Made by a program: the position numbers and the translations under genes. Source: Lytechinus pictus (Eukaryota > Echinodermata > Echinoidea > Temnopleuroida > Toxopneustidae). From it: a stretch of DNA of 64,000 nt. Location of the stretch: positions 38,334,556 to 38,398,555 of the forward strand of contig NC_087252.1 in the NCBI RefSeq assembly GCF_037042905.1, read 5' to 3'. This document shows, one piece after another, positions 12,701 to 27,000 of the stretch; the stretch's first letter is position 1; each line of letters opens with the position of its first letter. The notes beneath the pieces are model-generated. The model worked only from the letters and a program-made list of their open reading frames with translations. It had not been told where the DNA came from and did no database searches.

Positions 12701-15700
12701 TAGACGAAGTTTGACAACGGGGAGTAAACGGTAAGAATTGAAAACTATCGACGGAATTTCGCAGTTGTGTGGCAATTTAATGTCACCTTATTCGATGTGA
12801 GATTATGGTCAAAGTAATGATTTTAAGCTATTTTTGGAAGAGTTATAGTCAATGGATATCCGCTTTAAAAAATATCAGGATCTAGCCTTGTATGCAGTAG
12901 CTGATATACGTAGGGATCACAGTCTGTAAAAATATAAGTGCTCCTTTGACCCGAATATAATTTTCCTGACGTGCGGCTGCACCGAGAATCGGGTGAACAG
13001 TGAAGTCCCCAGGAAACGTCCCTGGGGGACCCCTTAATTAATGATGGCGTAACTAGAAAATTAATCCCTTTTCCTTACAGAAGAGGGTACAGGAAATTTT
13101 GGCAGTGGAATCATGTACAGTTATGACTTGTCATAAAAAATGAATAGGACCACGTCAAACGTCAAGGGAATATCTAGGCATGTCAATGCCACTTGGTCAT
13201 TGCACAATATCCCATTCTTCTTCTATCCGTTTCTTCCGAATCATTAGGTATTCATTGTAATTAATCGCTGGCATAACGTCTTTCTAGAGATGTATTAAAT
13301 TGATATAGGATTTATGAAAAAGAAAAGGATACTGAGACTGCTATGAATGCACTATTGAACTCAGTTTTGACCCCAAGGAACCGGGAACCCATCACCTTTG
13401 TATCTTTTTCTTTAACCTTATCATAATTAATACGAGAATAGATAATCATTACCTTAGTAATTGCTCCACCCATGTCTATTACTAATTTCCGGCCAGTACC
13501 AATCCTCATTCCTTTAACTTATCTACTATCACTCACCTCAGGGACATATGAAGGCTAGGCTTATTATTTCCAAAGCCTAACATCAACATTTGAAGGACAT
13601 TAATTGATAATTAATTAAGAAGGTGAAGGAAAGTGTGATAGTAGTCTATTGCTAAGAAATAATAATATTGAAAAATCACCTGCAGAAAGTTCTCATGACC
13701 TCCGTTCTAGGTCGATTTTTCCAGACTTTTCCCATTTACTACGGAGACACTCTCTACAGCGCACCAATCATTTGAAAATGAAAGTCAAATCACAATTGAA
13801 AGCTGAGAGGCTTTTATCGAAAGTTGGTGGACCGAAACAGCATCGGAATATCTTGACTCTGGACAACGACATAATTATTTGCAATTGTTCGTCCGGTGCA
13901 AATCTTCGGAAGATCTACCGTCCCAGTCCACCAACTTTCGGCAAAAGCCTTTCAGCTCTCCTTTGTGATTTTAATTGCATTTTCAAAGGAATCGATGCGT
14001 TGTAGTGAATGTCTCCGTTTGTATAAATAATATTTTGTATAAATTGCTGTTATTATGGTTGTTTAGGGGTGTGTTAGGGGTACGTGGGGGAATATGCTGT
14101 ACATGAATGCGCGTTTCCATAAGGTTTATCATGTTTATGGGAGGGTGTAGTTGGAAATGGGTAGACGTACTCGTGAAAAATGATTAGGAAGTGGAGATCA
14201 TTTGGTTTTTCCATTTTCTTTTCACATGAAATATGCATGTCCAATGTAATCACATGAGAATTAATTTGGCGGAGAACTATAACCAGTCATGCCATTACCC
14301 GGTGCGTTTCCACTGCTGTTTCTGAAAAAAAAAAATCTGATATTCTTCATAAACAATCACATCAAGATTTATTTAAACATACATTTCTGATGTATAAACG
14401 GAATAGAATAAACGAGAGAGTCCCTGTTTTACAATTTAAAGAAATCATAGTCTACAAAATGTAACATTAAATTCCAGCTTATTTTTTCCTCCCTTTTTGT
14501 CTCTTTTTCAACTTTGCCAGTCACTTTCTTCTGTAAACTTCTCTTTTCTCATGTCCTTTTATTATTTTGTCTTCTTCTTACCTTTACATTATCCTTTCCA
14601 TGTTTTCACACTTTCCTATTAATTTGCTGCTTCTACTTACTGTTGCTTGAATGATGCTGCCTTTCACCACCTAATAAAACACCTTCAGCAAGAACTATGA
14701 CAAAAAGTCATCACTGATAAAACGAAAGAAAATTGTCAAGAAAAAAAGGTCTTTATAAAAAAAATGAAGAACATTTAGTCAAAAAAAGACAAATAAAAAC
14801 ATGACTTATCAGTCACAAATGATTACATTTTCATTTCCCCTCCTTTTTGGGTTACAACTTTACCGGGTACGCCCGCACCCTCTGCACTTCCCTTTCGATC
14901 CGAGCATGTGTAGGGAAAAACGCTTATCCCACCAACATCACCAATTCAAAGGGACAATTTCAAACCAGTAGTTCAATCGAAACAAGGACGGTTGTGTCAG
15001 TTTGTGCTTGAAAAGAGTTGTTATTTTGATGTGCAGTAATTTACCCAATTGGTTAAGTCTAAATGGTTGTCAGTATGCATGAGGTGGTTTAAATTTACTT
15101 TCAGCTGAAGCCTACTGCTTAAGCCACACCATCGAAACAGATACCAGACCTACCGAAGCTATTGCGTTATTACCAATGAAATAACATCTGTCGGCGTGGA
15201 GTCAGATTCTGAGGTGTGACTGTATAAAAGATATCGAGGTGGAGGGGGGGGGGGTAATATATTGATTGGAAACCCATTTCCGCTGTATTATAGAATGACA
15301 ATCTTGGTTTGTTAGATTATTGGATAAGGTAAGGATGACTGACATTTCTCTAAGTGAAGACCCAAATGCGTAATTGATAGACCAAGTTGATCTTGAGGTA
15401 GAAGCTTAATCCATCAGTAAGAAACTAAAATAATGACGACATGTTAACTGTTGTCGGATTCCAACAATTTGAGTTTGAGTCCGATCAGTGTTAGATTAAA
15501 CTTAAGCTTAAGCACAAAATCAATCAAATTTTCATATTACACAATGTCGCTTTCGTTCGATTGATTCGCTTACTCGCGCCAGTTGAGTAACTTCGCCCGT
15601 AAAATAGTGTGTCCCTTATACTGTGACTCATTACACCGTATAGTTCTCTTATGCTAGACAAAATTGTCCTCAACTAACATTGCAACATTCCTTCAAACAT

Positions 15701-18700
15701 TAGTCGACCTACATTTATTTTTGCTTTGGTTTATTGTTTTATGTACATGTAGATCGGCAATGCGTACACGCCAGCTTGAGAGGGGTTATTAACACTGCGG
15801 ATATTATAGGTGTTTAAAACACGGATCGATTGTTAATTATTCAGCGGAAAATGTGTGGAGACACTATTCTATTCTTTGGGGGTAATTTCAGGTTAAAACG
15901 AGGAACGCGGTGAGCGAACATCGCCACAGCTCACCGTACGTACGCATTGGTGCATGAACATTAAAAACACTTAAACAAAGTCAACTAAATAGCCTTATTT
16001 ATCACATCATTAACACCTTTTACAAATGAAAGAAAATAGAAATGCATTTCTGTGAAGATCGGATAAAGATCACACGACCATTATTACAGCGATTTAAATT
16101 CTCTTTCATCTCACCAGAACATTGTTACGTATGAACAAAAATTTCACTGAAATGGCTTCCGTGTGATTAGATAACATTGGTTTAGAGGTGAAGGTGGTGT
16201 CACAATTGGGGCCCGGTTTATGAGGCTTGTCATATAAATTTACTATCGGCCAATCGGATTGCATGATTTCAGTAGCTTTAAACTACTTTTGCATATGTAA
16301 TTATAACAAGTTTTATAAATGAATCGGGGCCTTGGACATTTTACCTAAACTGCTATTGCATATGTAATTATAACAAGTTTTATAAATGAATCGGGGCCTT
16401 GGACATTTTACCCACTCTAAGCCTACCTACACTGTAAAAAATGAAGTGCTAATTTAGCACTTACAGTGCTTGTATAGTGACTGCACTACGAGTGCTGATA
16501 TTCTAGTTCAAATTTAAACTAGAAAATCAGCACTCGTAGTGCAGTCGCTATACAAGCACTGTAAGTGCTAAATTAGCACTTCATTTTTTACAGTGTACCT
16601 ACGAATATCAAGCATAATTATATTTTAACTCTCTTTCTTTTATCAATACTTGTGGGCGTGTCGTGGCCTTGGTTATGACCCTCACCTTTCAAGCAGAGGG
16701 TCGTGGGTTCGAACCCTAACCACGGCGTGTTTTCCTTCAGCAAGAAATGTGCCCACTCTGTGCTGCACTCGACCCAGGTGAGGTAAATGGGTACCGGAAG
16801 CAAGTAATTCCTCAAAAAGCTGTGCGCACCAGAATCAGTAGACTAGCTTAGCCGGGGGTAATATGAGCGTCTTGAGCTCAAATCCTTATTCATTATTTAT
16901 TGTGTAATGAATATTTCACATTTTGGTACTGAGGAATATTTTTATTAACAAATGGCAGATCTTGATAATAAGACATTATGTTTAATGAGTAAACACCTTG
17001 CCATACCGTTTACTTCGGCATATACTAAATAATAACACGCTCAGGTGTGAACAACTCTTAATACCTCAGTCACATTTCCCTTAATACGGCGGCCGTACGT
17101 CGAGTCGAAAACAGCCGTTTTATTCATGTTTATTCAAACAACCTATATGTATCTGGTACAAAAATGCTACGACTCTCCGTGCTGCCGCCGTAGGGGATAT
17201 GTGACTGGGTATGAGTAAGCAAACATCACACTGCGTTTGCATGGGTAAATGAAGAGACACAATATGTTGTCCATTGTAGAAGGCTCTTTTTAAATTAAAT
17301 TTTAGATTAAAGGTTTTATTAGGAAATCAATATCAAATCACACATGACATACACAAAATTAGTCAAATTTGGGAATGGAATATTATGAACTGTACATTAT
17401 GATCTTAATCAATATTATGCAAAAGTAGCAAATGTAATTAATCTAAACCAAACATCACGATGTGTAAGGTGTATCCAAATGTAGCTTCTTATCCTTTGGT
17501 TCGCAGGAGGGTGCCTCGTCGGATTGAAAATAAAATGTTGTGATCGTTTATCGTTTACATTAGCAAGATTATCTTCTTCGTATTTTATTATCTTTTTTAC
17601 AGAAAAGTGAAATACAAAAAAATAAAACACTTTCCACTACGATATACATGTATCATTAACTTACATTGATGGTATTGATAGGGGGAAGGGAGGGGCCATA
17701 CTAATTAAAACGTGTGTTCCATTTATTTTTTAAATGGAGAAAATAGGGATTTACAGTTACAGAGTTTTCAAACTGATTGTGTCTCTTTTTTTCTATTCCA
17801 GCGTGCCTTTTCTGTTTTCTCCTCTTCTTTCCCTCCATATCTTAAAGAGAGAGAGAGAGAGAGAGAGAGCGATCAACCTATAATGTTGAACATATAGAAA
17901 GAAACCCGTATAAAACCTTATCTCGCTGTAAATAGATGTGACTTATTTAATTCTCTTGGTTTTTTATTTCAATTGTTGATATAAAACTTACGTACACATC
18001 ACTTTTTCGTAAATTTTTAAGGTATACTTATTTTTCACTTATCTGCAGTGGCGTAATGAGCCTTAGATTATGAGGGGGCCAGATATCGCGTAAAAATTAT
18101 TTCAAAAATTGCGAGCGAGCGAAGCGAGGGAGCAAAAATTTACATTTTGTGACAGATTTTGACATAATATTCAGAAAATTATATGATATTTCACCCTTCT
18201 CTCTTCCTTTTCTTTCCTTTTCTCATTTTATTTTTTCTTGGTCTTGAACAATTTTGGGAGCCCCCCCCCCCCCATCTGTACGCCAGTGCTTATCTGACAT
18301 GTCTTAGGTGCTTAATTTGCATGGTCTAAGATTAATCGAATAATATACATTTCATCATCATGTTCATTTTATCCTGAAGTATCCTATCTCATATTAGGAT
18401 TAGATAGCAGTATCTTTGACACATTATGGGAATCAATGAATTGTTCTCTCAAATCTTAAACCCAGAAACGAGGTCGACATCATGGCACCATTTCTATACC
18501 AGATAATCCATAAAAGGTTTTGCTATGGGATATCCATTTACATGACTGTATTGCTTTCCTTCTTAATGCCGTTTTCTTCCTCTCTCATTACCGTTTCCTT
18601 GCGTGATTTTTTAGGTGCAGGCCTGGGAGCAACCAAAATGGGGGGGGGGGGGTGAAAATAACAGGCGAAATTTCACGAGCATTTTATTTACCCCATTAAA

Positions 18701-21700
18701 AGAATGCAATAATACACATAAAACGGCTATCACCAACAGTACCCATTTTTCCATGAAATCATTTTGAAAATCGTTGATTTATTTGTATAAGAATGTTTTT
18801 CTTTGTTGTTCCGGTGTTCTTTTTTCTTTGAATCATGATGAACATAGTAAGAAAGTAAACATTCTCGACATGTTCATGAATTGTACCTGAAGAAAAATCT
18901 AGCATGATGTACCTTCAAATAGAAAGTCAATACAAACTCATTTTTTACATGATGTTGTTGTTGCGTTGTTTTTGCTTTGAATCATGATGGACATTGTATA
19001 TTCTCGACGTGTTAATGAAATGTACCTGAAGAAAAAAATCTAACACGATGTACCTTCAAATAGAAAGTCAATACAAACTCACTCCTTTTACATGTGTGTA
19101 AAGTGTAATCCATTGCGTACAATAATGGCGATATATTTTATGGCAAATGAGGACAGATCCAGGTGGGCTGGTTATTTGTTGAATTCTGAAATTCAATTAC
19201 ACTCCGAGAGGTTTTTATTCCGATCATTTTCAATCTTAAAATATATATATCTCTTGGTCTCACCATTACAGATCCTGCCCGAGTTCGGAGCATCGGACCT
19301 CGGATCGCACCATTTTGGAGTTCGGATCAACCGGATAAGTTTTACTTCAACGAAACAGCCAATATCACCTTGACTTGTATAGCAGACGGATATCCGAGAC
19401 CAGCTGTAACTTGGAGACTTCACGGATACCCGAGTCTATCCGAAAGGATGAATAGTAAGACATGTTTGGCTTTGTCCAGTTTCGAATCGTCTAGAAACGT
19501 TTGACTTCGATCCTCATGGAAGATGATATCCCCAAAAGAGAGAGGGGGAGGTTAAGGCGTGAGAACGTTTAACTTATAGATCTTAGAAAAAAATATCATT
19601 TTCCAGAGTATGTTTTATTTTAACTCTAGAATATAAAGATCCCCAACAAAGTCGAGATAATTAGGCCTACTTTGGAAATTGCCTTAAATATAATGATAGA
19701 TACGTCTTTGACAGCTCCACTCACTTTTCCGAGCCCCCACTCCCTCCCCTAGATAGAGATGCCCCTGAGTCAGTCGACACTATTGCATGAATACCCCTTA
19801 AGTGTCAGCTACATTGGAAAATCGTCACCGTATAATTTCATGAAAATTATTGGCATACTTTTCTGTTTTAACCTTCCAGGTTTTACCGATGTGGACGGCT
19901 CCCTTTATATACCAAAGATAACGAGAAATTATTCTGGCATTTATTTATGCTCTGCACGAAATTCTTTGAACCGCAGGAAATCCACCAGAAGAGTAGAGTT
20001 GATCGTCCAATGTGAGTTAATAGAGATTATTCGCAATAACGACGCAGCCGCTCTCTACAACGCACCAATTCCTTTGAAAGTGCAAGTCAAATCACAATCG
20101 ACAGCTGAAAGGCTTTTGTCTAAAGTTGGTGAACCGTGACAGCAGCGTCGTTTCGTGACTCTGGTCAACGAAATGTTTTTTTTTTCTTTTTTTCAATAGT
20201 TCGTCCGGTGCAAAACGCATGATATGCCAACCATGCTAACAGTCCCGGTCCACCAACTTTCGACAAAAGCCTCTCGCCTATCCATGTTTTTAATACTTTT
20301 TTATTTGACGTTGTACAGAGCGACCGCGTCGTGAGTACGAAAGCTTTCTATTATGTTTTTAATTCATTTCCCTCTACATCTGTCAGTCAGTACACTCTTA
20401 AAATGTTGAGCGATATACTGTCCACACAACAATTGGTTAAAACGTTATCTAATTCTGGGTATAGTTTTAAACCAATAATGTGTGCTTTGGGTGAATAATA
20501 CACAGTATTGGCTGAAACCTACCCAGAGTTGGATAAATATTGTAACCGATTGTTGTGTGGACAGTGTGTTGCCCAATATTTTAAGAGTGTAGTCATATAT
20601 AAGCAGATCCTCAAAATACTGCTTCATTTATCTTGGTGATGTGCATAACGTACATGTATGTAGTTTCTATTAACCTGGAAACGGATCAAAGACTTCCTTC
20701 AGTTAGGTCATTAATGCTCTCAGCTCTATCATTTCGAGGTATCTATGTGAAGCAAAGCAATAATTCGTTAATACCATGTGTTTTATAATTTTACAGCCTT
20801 TGTAATGTAGCCGAAAGTTTGGATCCAAAACATGCTGCAATATATTTTCACCCTAACGGCAGATTTCTCATTTGATTTATTTTTGGTTGAGCCGCATAAT
20901 TTTTACTTCATGATAAACATGAAGATCTATACTTTTAATATTAGTTTCAGATGGACTTGTGATCTAATGGGGTCATAATCAAACTTTTCATGGGCCAAAC
21001 ACATATGGCAACGTGAAAGAAGGATACTGTACTCTTATTTGTAAAAATAGATCACACAGAAAACCTCGCGATTCACGAGATTTTGTAGTGAGTAGGATCT
21101 CGCCGCGTGGTGATGTCTCCCACTGCCTTCCTTTAAAGTGGCGCTTTTCATTTTTATTTCTTATCTTCTAATCCATTTAGATCCGCCACAGTCTGAACAA
21201 AGTTATGAGGTTCACAAACGAAGTGCTGGTCGGTACCTCCTCTTGCAAGGGTCTTTCACTGGTCTTCCGAGCCCGACATATCACTGGTTAAAAAATGGAA
21301 AATTGTTATCAGCCAGAAACAACTCGTAAGAAACATAATGCCATTTCAAAAGATTTTTCTCACAAGTTCCTAACTTAAAGATCGATCCCAAGCAAGATCG
21401 AGTTTAAATCAATCAATATCATCTAATAAAATTTCGCAGACTATTATCAGTATCAGTGAATAATTCGATTGGTTAGCGCTTGATTTTTATCTCGACTGCT
21501 AATCCTTCATACACTTTTTTTCGGATTTTCATTAATCTCAAAATCAGATTGGTTAAATCCTACAGATAAAAAATAGCTGTCTGTTGTTGATGTTGTTATT
21601 TTGAATAGGCAAACTAGTCAGTTTTTTACTATTGTTGCCTTGTTAAAGGTATTGTTTAACTTTGTGAGCAGCCGATTTAAAAAATTCTCAAACCAAGATG

Positions 21701-24006
21701 AAACATGTGTACAAGTGCATGTATTAGAACTAATAAAACCTGAAAACAACCATTATTGAGAATGAAAAGTTTAACTACAAGGCAAACCCCGATTTTGTAA
21801 ATAGGCGTCTTATAGACGCCTAAATAGTACACATAAGTGTATAGGAGGAAATTAAGATGGTGTTTTCGGTCACTTTATATTTCAATTTTTGAAGCACTAA
21901 ATAATTATTTTCGAACGCAATTTTTTCTGGGCTTCATTTTTGTAACATATCACAGACACAGGTGACAAGTGTGACCTTCTAGCTCAGATTTTTTAAAAGT
22001 CAAACCAATGTTAACCAATCACTTTAATTTGCTTTCCTTTTTTTTTCCAAAACAGAATAATTTCTTTGTTACAAGCAGGTTAGCAACTGGGACCATCGTA
22101 CAAAAAGTTTCAATCCACACTGATTGATAACACCATTATAATTATTTCAAATAAACCAGTTTACGTAAGAGAAGAACGTTGAAATTGATTTGGTTTGAGG
22201 TTTGGATAAATTTCATCTGATGGCAATTTATTTGTAGAAATGAGCTCATATGGGCCCGTATTCTGAAGTCGGGTTTAACTTAACTGAAGTCACTAACAGT
22301 AGAGATATCATACTTCAGCTCATTGGCTCTCAAATCATTCATAATTGTCTAGGAAGTATAAATAGATGATTGTCTTCACGATCAATGTATCAGGAAAGAG
22401 CACAGTAAAACATAAGAAACATACAACTTAATAAAATTTTGATAATTTTGGCTTCCCATACTTACACCACAACTTTAAACCTGAGTTTAACTTAAACCCG
22501 ACTTCAGAATACGGGCCATGGTGTTTGATGAAGATATATAGATTAGACTAGCCTAGATTAGACTATGTTCTTTTTTTGCTAAAAAATAAAGTCAACTAAA
22601 AAGCCATGATATGCGCATCCTTTAACACGGGTCGTCAGTTGTGCGTAAACTCATGTGTAACTTAAACACAGTTTTATGGTCCCAGGTCCTAGATCTATAA
22701 TCATTTATCTCCACAGTGCGTCCCACAAAAAAAAAAAAAACGTGTTTAGAGATAAATTTCACAATTATTAAATATGATTTTACTATAAATTTGATACTAA
22801 TGGCAAGAGTGAAATCTCATCATTAATTTTGATACCAACAACTTAGAAAATCATTCACGCATGGCAGGTTCCAAACAATAAATATTAAGGCCTATCAGAA
22901 ACGATTTGCGCAGGAACTCACGTAAGAATCTGAATAGACTCCCAGTTTAGGGATCAGTGAGAGAAACTTCACAAAGAATACAAAAGAAATGCTAATGAGT
23001 CAATCGTCGAATAAGTACAGTTGTCGTATCACTAACCAATCTTGTCCAATTTTTCTGCGTAACCTGATTTTAAAATTAAAATTTCAAACTCGTCTTGCTC
23101 ATCATTGCGGGAAGTGTTTGTCACATATTAGGTATCAAAATGTAGATGAATAATTGAATTGTATATATGATGAAATAAATGGAATATCATAAATAATTTG
23201 CTTTTGAAGAAGAAAAATGTGGGAATTGCGGATTTCTTTTTCCTGGGACGCCCTGTATATTGTGTTTCTTTTCTTTTAGATCTGAAGCGGTGTCGGGTCG
23301 AAAGCTAGTCATCGTAGGGATAGAGCCAGGGAGTCACTACGCAAATTACACGTGTGTCGCAACGAATATTTTAGGATCAGCGAGTGTAAAATTTGAAGTA
23401 AACGGTAAGCAGAAAAAAATCAAACCTGCATGGACGCCCATGTTTTTTTTTCTCTCTCTCTCTTTGGGGCAAACATACGCATTATTTTCCTTTTGTAAGA
23501 GTATATAATAGCGAAAAATCAAAGCGAGAGACGTGAGGACAAAAGGAATTGATTAATTAGGCATTTTATTATTAAATTGAAATTATGTAAACACATTATA
23601 TGGAACTTTGGGAAAATTTGCAACAACAAATAAGTTTTAAAAATCGAAGCAGTCTAGCTCCATCCCTCCCAACAGTATGGACATAAAGTCATTATTTTAT
23701 TTGGCATAGGTCACTGGCGTAAATCCGTGTCGAAAGGTGTGGGGGGAGATTGATATAATTTGCCAACTTTTCGCAATCTTGTTTCACATACACAAATATT
23801 TAATAATTAAAAATGCCCAGATCTATAACCACTCATAAAGTATTCTTTATTTTTGATGTTTTCATTATAAATTTCATTAGATGTAAATAAATAAACAAAT
23901 AAATGAATAAAAAAAAAAAAAAAAAATAGTTATTCGCATTCAAGCTAACTCTTACCCACGCTCTCTCTCCCTCTCTCGCATAAACACTGGCTCGTATCCC
24001 TCGTAT

Positions 24007-24047
<41 letters not shown>

Positions 24048-27000
24048 TTATCAGCATTAGCAAACCAATAATTTCATTCAAAATTTAATGATGTGTCATT
24101 CTACAATTAAATAAAAATAATGAACACGACAAAGATATAATTTCTCATTTCTAGAATTGCTTTGATATCTGGCAAAAATGAAATAAGTTGAGATAATCAC
24201 CATGGTATTCGTATTTTGTAAGACAAAGAAGAGACAAAAGATTAGGTCTAAAAAGAGAATAGGGTGATATAACTTACATATGGATGAAACTAAGTGATTA
24301 CACAGTAGTCCTATATATCTGTTGACAAGGTTGATATGCATTCAAGTTCTTGAATTTATATTATATGAGTATAAAAACTAGGTTAAATAAAAATTTTCCT
24401 CATCGATCAAAATGGCTTATCTAATTTGATCAGAAAGCTTTACGGGTTATGGCGATTCCTAACAGACAACTTTTAAATTATGTCAAGTTATGAGAAAAAA
24501 AAGTGATACAAGAATCCTTCTTTATACAGTGCGTCCCAAAAAAAACTATACACTTTTGAAATGGCTGCCAAATAAAACATATAGCACTTTTGGGGAAATA
24601 ACTTATAGATATGGAAAGCCGATAAAGTCAACTTTCAAGTGACACCAAAAAGTTGGAAAACTATTAATGCTTGAGCGAGCACTGCCCACTGAAACAAAGG
24701 GTATGAAAATTAGGGTGGGCCGGAATTAGCCTTCCAATTTCTTTCAGGTTTTTTGTTTGGTACTTGGAAAGTTGAGGGTTTTTTGGTGAATTAAAGATCA
24801 GTTGTGATAGTTTGTTGTTTGTGAAAATTTAATGCGTTTATTACATCTAAATTTAATGCATGAGTGATCGTGAATTGCAATTTTTAGTGCAGCATTTTGT
24901 CTTTATCATGTGGATCTCAACAATGTGTTTATGAAAGTCAAGAGAAGAGGGGGTAATATGACTTAGGTAGGTGAAGTACGTTGATGGGATAAAGGTCAAC
25001 AGAACATTTAGCAACCCCTCCCTCCATCTCAACCCCCCATCCCCGCTTCTTTCCTCCTCAGACACTAAGCTCGGCTAGGCTGGCAGGAATTAGATTTACA
25101 GTTTTTTTGAGTGGTTAGTCCTTTGGAACCTGCTAAGCTAAATTAATGAGTGAGATAAGTTTTGGTTTCTTAGGCAAATTTCATGAGTTACTAAAATTGA
25201 AATTTAATGCATGAGTGTACAGGAATTGAAATTTTAGTGTAGCATATTCATCTTGTGGACCTCAGAAGTGTGTTCGTGAGAGTCAGAGTAATGTGATGGT
25301 ACCTGTTACAAGCAAGAGGGCGAGATATGCTAAGACTTGGTTAAAAGGGCATTCCTCTTCTTTTTTTTCTTTTACAAATTAAAAGTCATAATTATGTACC
25401 CTCCCCTCTCCACCTCCATTTCCCAGCCCCCCCTCTCTGTCTCACTTCCTGGATTGTAGCCTATTCAAAACTTAGCTGCCAATTGACCTGTGGCTGATGG
25501 TCACTTTTTTATTGAATTATTACCAAGAAATTTAATGATTATGATGATTAATGAAATAATTTATTGAAAAAAAAACTGAATGTTTGATTGATCACATTGC
25601 ACATTGAATGAGTTGATTTACTGATAAATTGTTGATGAAATTATTGATAGGAAAAAGTTGATGCCCCAATTCAGAATTAATCATTAAATCAACATTCCGC
25701 TCTGGACTTCACGCGTACATGACAATAGCCATCAGTCTCTCAACAGGAGGGGAGGGCGGGAAAGAGGGAGGGGGCGGGGGCTGAATGTTCTTCTCCCACT
25801 TAAGTCCTATCTCACCCCTATTCTCCCGACTCCCATGAACACACTGCTGAGATCCACATGATAAAGTTGAAATGCTGCCCCAAAAGTATAATTTGTGCTC
25901 ACTCATGCATTAAAGTTCAATTTAATAATTTATAGAATTTGCATAAGCAACCAAAACTGGTTACGGTTGATCATTAATTTATCACAACGCCCTTAACTTT
26001 GCAAGTTTGAAAGGATTTGCCTCTTAAAAACTGACATAAATAGGAAGGCTAATTCCAGCCCACCCTAATTTTCATACCCTTTGTTTCAGTGGGCAGTGCT
26101 CGCTCAAGTATAAACAGTTTTCCAACTTTTTGGTAACATTTGAAAGATGACTTTATGGGCTTTCCATATATGTAAAAAAAAATTCCCAAAATGCTTTATT
26201 TTTTATTTGGCAGCCATTTCAAAAGTGTATAGTTTTTTTGGGACGCACTGTAGTATGTTTTACATTCTTGTTGTTTTTGGCAGTACGAAGCCCTGAATAT
26301 TGATAATTTGATAACTTTACTTTTTGTTTATTTTTCTATTTCATGTATATTCGATCCTCCAGAAATAGTATGATTATTTATGATGTTAAAATAGTACATC
26401 AAATGGTACCTTGGTTTTTTTCTCTATTTCAGGTAGCCCGTACCCTCCTGTAATTTTAAACAAGCAAGCTCTGAGTACGAGGCGGAGATCGTTTAATCTG
26501 TCCTGGTCGCCTGGTCTGAATCTGCAAAATGACATACCTGTTACGTCATACAGATTGCTTTACAGAAGATTGGAAATCAAGGTTTGTATGTGCGTCTCTT
26601 TATACTTTAAAGCCAAAGGCGAATAAGTGAGTGAAGTGCTTTATTTTTTATTAGTGACGAAGATATACTGATGTTTTGTTATTATCATTATTACTATAAA
26701 TGTAATTTTTGTTAGTATGACTATTATTTATTTATTCATTCATTCATTTATAACTTTTTTTTAAATTTCTTCTTCCATAATCTTACACTCGAAGCGAATT
26801 CTTCTATCCCCAACCGAACTTGCTTTCTCTTGCTTCCGTGTTTGTCACTATTTTTTACGGCTTTTAGGCAGAATTGTTTCAATTTTATGAATCAACCCCT
26901 TCTTTAACATGCGTCTTTTTTTAAATAAAAGTTGCTGGGAAGGAAAATGTTGGATTGGGGATAGAAATGAATACAATAGCAGAGATCATCCAAGACTGAG

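Noticed and set aside
16654..16727. Possible tRNA gene with A and B boxes
   Set aside because: The sequence runs on into a SINE body and the cloverleaf is degraded.
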